A DNA stretch of 64,000 nucleotides from Acidilobus sp. 7A (GTDB lineage: Archaea; Thermoproteota; Thermoprotei_A; Sulfolobales; Acidilobaceae), in the NCBI RefSeq assembly GCF_003431325.1, contig NZ_CP010515.1, positions 620,001 through 684,000 on the forward strand, given 5' to 3'. A program made the position numbers and the translations under genes. Positions 62,349 through 64,000 of this stretch are shown here, piece after piece; positions within the stretch are counted from its first letter, which is position 1; the number at the start of each line of letters is the position of its first letter. Under the pieces are notes generated by a model. It worked only from the letters and a program-made list of their open reading frames with translations, was not told the origin of the DNA and made no database searches.

Positions 62349-62605
62349 GCCTTCGTACCTCTCCTCCAGACGACGGCCCCGCCGAGGCCCCTTATCTCAA
62401 CGACCCTGTGAAGGGGTATTATATTGTCATCGTCAAGGGTCATGGCCCACTCGCTCACGGCCTTAACCCTTGAGGCGCTCAGCTCCGCTAGCCTCTGGCC
62501 CGCCTCGGGGTCCCTGTCGACGTAAACTATGACGTAGTCCTGGGGCCTGCCGCTGAGCAGTACCCTGTTGACCTCCTGCCTTATTACGCTCCTCCTCCTG
62601 CCCAT
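62345..62605 (-). CDS. UPF0248/DUF504 family protein
   Basis: 86 aa. The family pattern DYVIVYVDRDPEAG, TLDDDNIIPLHRVVEIR and GAVVWRR is present. The function is unknown. The overlap with the kinase-like gene points to a two-gene operon. Confidence 0.82.
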   Translation of the reverse strand: MGRRRSVIRQEVNRVLLSGRPQDYVIVYVDRDPEAGQRLAELSASRVKAVSEWAMTLDDDNIIPLHRVVEIRGLGGAVVWRRGTKA

Positions 62606-62653
62606 TTTCCTCGGTCGAAACAGTTTAAGCTGGAGCTAATAAGGCTCTGAAGG

Positions 62654-63142
62654 GTGACGGACGTGCAGGGCGGCGACGCCTTCTGCAGGATATCAAGGGG
62701 CGAGGAGAGGGCCCACGTGGCCTACGGCGACGACAAGGTCATGATAATACTTGACAGGTCGCCCATATGCAGGGCCCACATGCTGGTGATCTCAAGGGAC
62801 CACTACGAGAGCGTCGACAGAGCTCCCCCTGACGTGGTCTCGAGGGCCTTCGTAGTCGCCGCGGCGGCCGCCAGGTACCTCAGGGAGAGGCTGAAGGCCC
62901 CTGGGGTTAACATAGTGACTAACAGCGGCGCCCAGGCCGGCCAGGCCGTCTTTCACTTCCACGTCCACGTCATACCTAGGTGGGAGGACTGCCCGCCCCC
63001 GGTATTCAGCGACGAGGGGACCAACATAAGCAGGGTGGCCAGGAGGCACAGGCTGACCGAGGACGAGGCGAGGGAGGTGCTCTCGGACCTCAGCGGCCTC
63101 CCCGACTTCATAAAGGTCTACGTGGGCGTCTCAAACGGCTAG
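62654..63142 (+). CDS. HIT (histidine triad) family protein
   Basis: 162 aa from a GTG. The core includes MIILDRSPICRAHMLVI and the triad HFHVHVIPRW. This is a HIT hydrolase/transferase for nucleoside phosphate derivatives. It differs clearly from the HIT protein at 21775, being closer to the Hint-like group. Confidence 0.85.
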   Translation: MTDVQGGDAFCRISRGEERAHVAYGDDKVMIILDRSPICRAHMLVISRDHYESVDRAPPDVVSRAFVVAAAAARYLRERLKAPGVNIVTNSGAQAGQAVFHFHVHVIPRWEDCPPPVFSDEGTNISRVARRHRLTEDEAREVLSDLSGLPDFIKVYVGVSNG

Positions 63143-63258
63143 TCAGCACTCAAGACCCTCCTCATCGCCAGCGCTCAGCAGTGCCGAGGTCATCACGTTT
63201 GGACTCCTGTAGGCTAACGATTATTAGTTCAGATGGGCCAGGTCTCCAAGGTGGTCCC

Positions 63259-63954
63259 TTGCTCTGCTCCGCCGAGCTTCACTCCCACAGCAGGGCCAGT
63301 GATGGCAAGCCGACGCCCGAGGAGGTCGTCGTCAGGGCTGTCCAGCTCGGCCTGAGCGCCCTGGCGCTCTCAGACCACAACACCTTCAGGGGGTCGGCAA
63401 TTGCTATAAAGTCCGCCAGGGAGCTGGACCTCGACATAGCTGTTATACCAGCCAACGAGGTCAGGACATCAAGGGGCGACGTGCTGGTCCTGTGCCCTTC
63501 CATCCCCAACGAGGACCCGCCCAGGGGGATAGAGCCGCCCGAGCTGAGGAGGTGGAGCGACGAGAGGGGGTGCATAATGATAGCCGCCCACCCCTTCCAG
63601 CCGGGCAGGAAGGGCGTCGGGAGGTACCTCCTCTCACACTACGCTGAGTTTGACGCGATTGAGGTCTGGAACGCCAGGGGGCTGCCCCTGCTCAACTGGG
63701 CAGCCGAGAGGTTCGCCAGGTCCAAGGGGCTACCCATGACTAGCGGCAGCGACGCCCACGTTATCTCAGAGGTCGGCGAGGCCCCGACCAAGGTAATGGC
63801 AGAGAGGTGCACGCCTGAGCATATAGTGGAGGCCATAAGGAAGGGCATGTGCTACCCGACCAGGAAGGGCATGGGCCTGAGGGCCATAAAGGAGGCCGCG
63901 AGCTGGAGCATAATGAGGAGGCTGAAGCCTTCTACCGCAGCAGGTCTATTATGA
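63259..63954 (+). CDS. PHP-domain metal-dependent phosphoesterase
   Basis: About 231 aa. The PHP metal ligands are AELHSHSRASDG, SDHNTFRG, IAAHPFQPG and SGSDAHV. The frame is open further upstream, but only from TTG 63259 (MLCSAELHSH) does it match the family. It hydrolyses phosphate esters, and related stand-alone PHP proteins are histidinol- or nucleotide-phosphatases. Its end overlaps the next gene on the other strand. Confidence 0.82.
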   Translation: MLCSAELHSHSRASDGKPTPEEVVVRAVQLGLSALALSDHNTFRGSAIAIKSARELDLDIAVIPANEVRTSRGDVLVLCPSIPNEDPPRGIEPPELRRWSDERGCIMIAAHPFQPGRKGVGRYLLSHYAEFDAIEVWNARGLPLLNWAAERFARSKGLPMTSGSDAHVISEVGEAPTKVMAERCTPEHIVEAIRKGMCYPTRKGMGLRAIKEAASWSIMRRLKPSTAAGLL

Positions 63955-64000
63955 TCCTGGCCCTGAGGTCTGCGTCGTCGAGCTTAAATGAGAGTATTGA
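63932..64000 (-). CDS. 3' end of a gene cut by the window edge
   Basis: An open minus-strand frame enters at 64000 and ends at a TAG at 63932-63934, encoding SILSFKLDDADLRARIIIDL and three more residues. It overlaps the PHP gene end by 23 nt. Twenty-two residues do not allow a function. Confidence 0.5.
   Translation of the reverse strand, partial: SILSFKLDDADLRARIIIDLLR

Noticed and set aside
62980-63258. Extended N-terminus of the PHP gene
   Set aside because: It overlaps the HIT gene in another frame and has no similarity to PHP proteins; a TTG at 63259 fits.

Overview
The window looks like chromosomal DNA of a hyperthermophilic, GC-rich crenarchaeon. The information-processing genes are archaeal: TFS, pelota, RadA, the A-type ATP synthase D subunit, UPF0147, DUF655, Trm10 m1A9-type methyltransferase, ribosomal protein L38e, archaeal AspRS and TrpRS, and a free-standing 5S rRNA. 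Arginine is mostly AGG/AGA and isoleucine mostly ATA. GTG and TTG starts are common. Many genes have an archaeal TATA box about 25-35 nt before the start codon and no leader. An Acidilobales member (Acidilobus-like) is my best guess, by inference only.

Layout. 0-7.7 kb: RNA and translation functions (Mtq2-like methyltransferase, KsgA, DUF655, TFS, a DHH nuclease, DUF429, AspRS) plus a membrane GT2. 7.7-12.4 kb: a two-subunit CoA-transferase, an aldose epimerase, a radical SAM protein and a decayed UPF0126/TRIC-type gene. 12.5-18.6 kb: an AbrB-PhoU regulator, a 650-nt gene-free stretch full of hairpins, gatCAB and an alkaline-phosphatase-fold enzyme. 18.7-31.7 kb: a MgtC/DUF4010 membrane protein, RadA, prepilin peptidase, HIT and DHH proteins, L38e, a sugar-type ABC ATPase, 5S rRNA, Trm10, MIP18, RNase HII, a CinA-like protein, ATPase subunit D, pelota and an IMPase. 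31.7-45.8 kb: transport and metabolism (two MFS carriers, GT4, a sugar-epimerase remnant, an HTH/7-TM pair, a PfkB kinase, an RCK channel, TenA, MGMT, DUF1641, ferredoxin, SOD, a complete FecCD-type ABC importer, an eIF2B-like protein and a winged-helix protein). 45.8-47.6 kb: a TnpB locus. 47.7-64 kb: MscS, MFS, TrmB, an MBL hydrolase, an EamA transporter, acyl-CoA synthetase, malic enzyme, tandem GNATs, DtxR-NikR regulators, TrpRS, an HTH-periplasmic-binding-protein fusion, a kinase-like protein, UPF0248, HIT and PHP proteins. Both ends of the window cut through minus-strand genes.

Functional links: AspRS plus GatCAB probably make Asn-tRNA(Asn) by the indirect route. The ATPase, permease and binding-protein genes at 41.4-44.4 kb form one operon for a siderophore- or cobalamin-type ligand. 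DtxR and NikR relatives overlap and are probably co-expressed. No tRNA gene, CRISPR array or 16S/23S rRNA was recognised.

The most unusual structure is the TnpB locus. A perfect 30-bp palindrome with a TATA-like core separates TnpB and a small partner ORF from a divergent 52-codon ORF. Both outer edges carry near-identical hairpin ends in opposite orientation (25 of 28 bases match), giving a mirror-symmetric unit. Similar end-like hairpins without a transposase occur near 13.6-13.9 kb and 23.9 kb.
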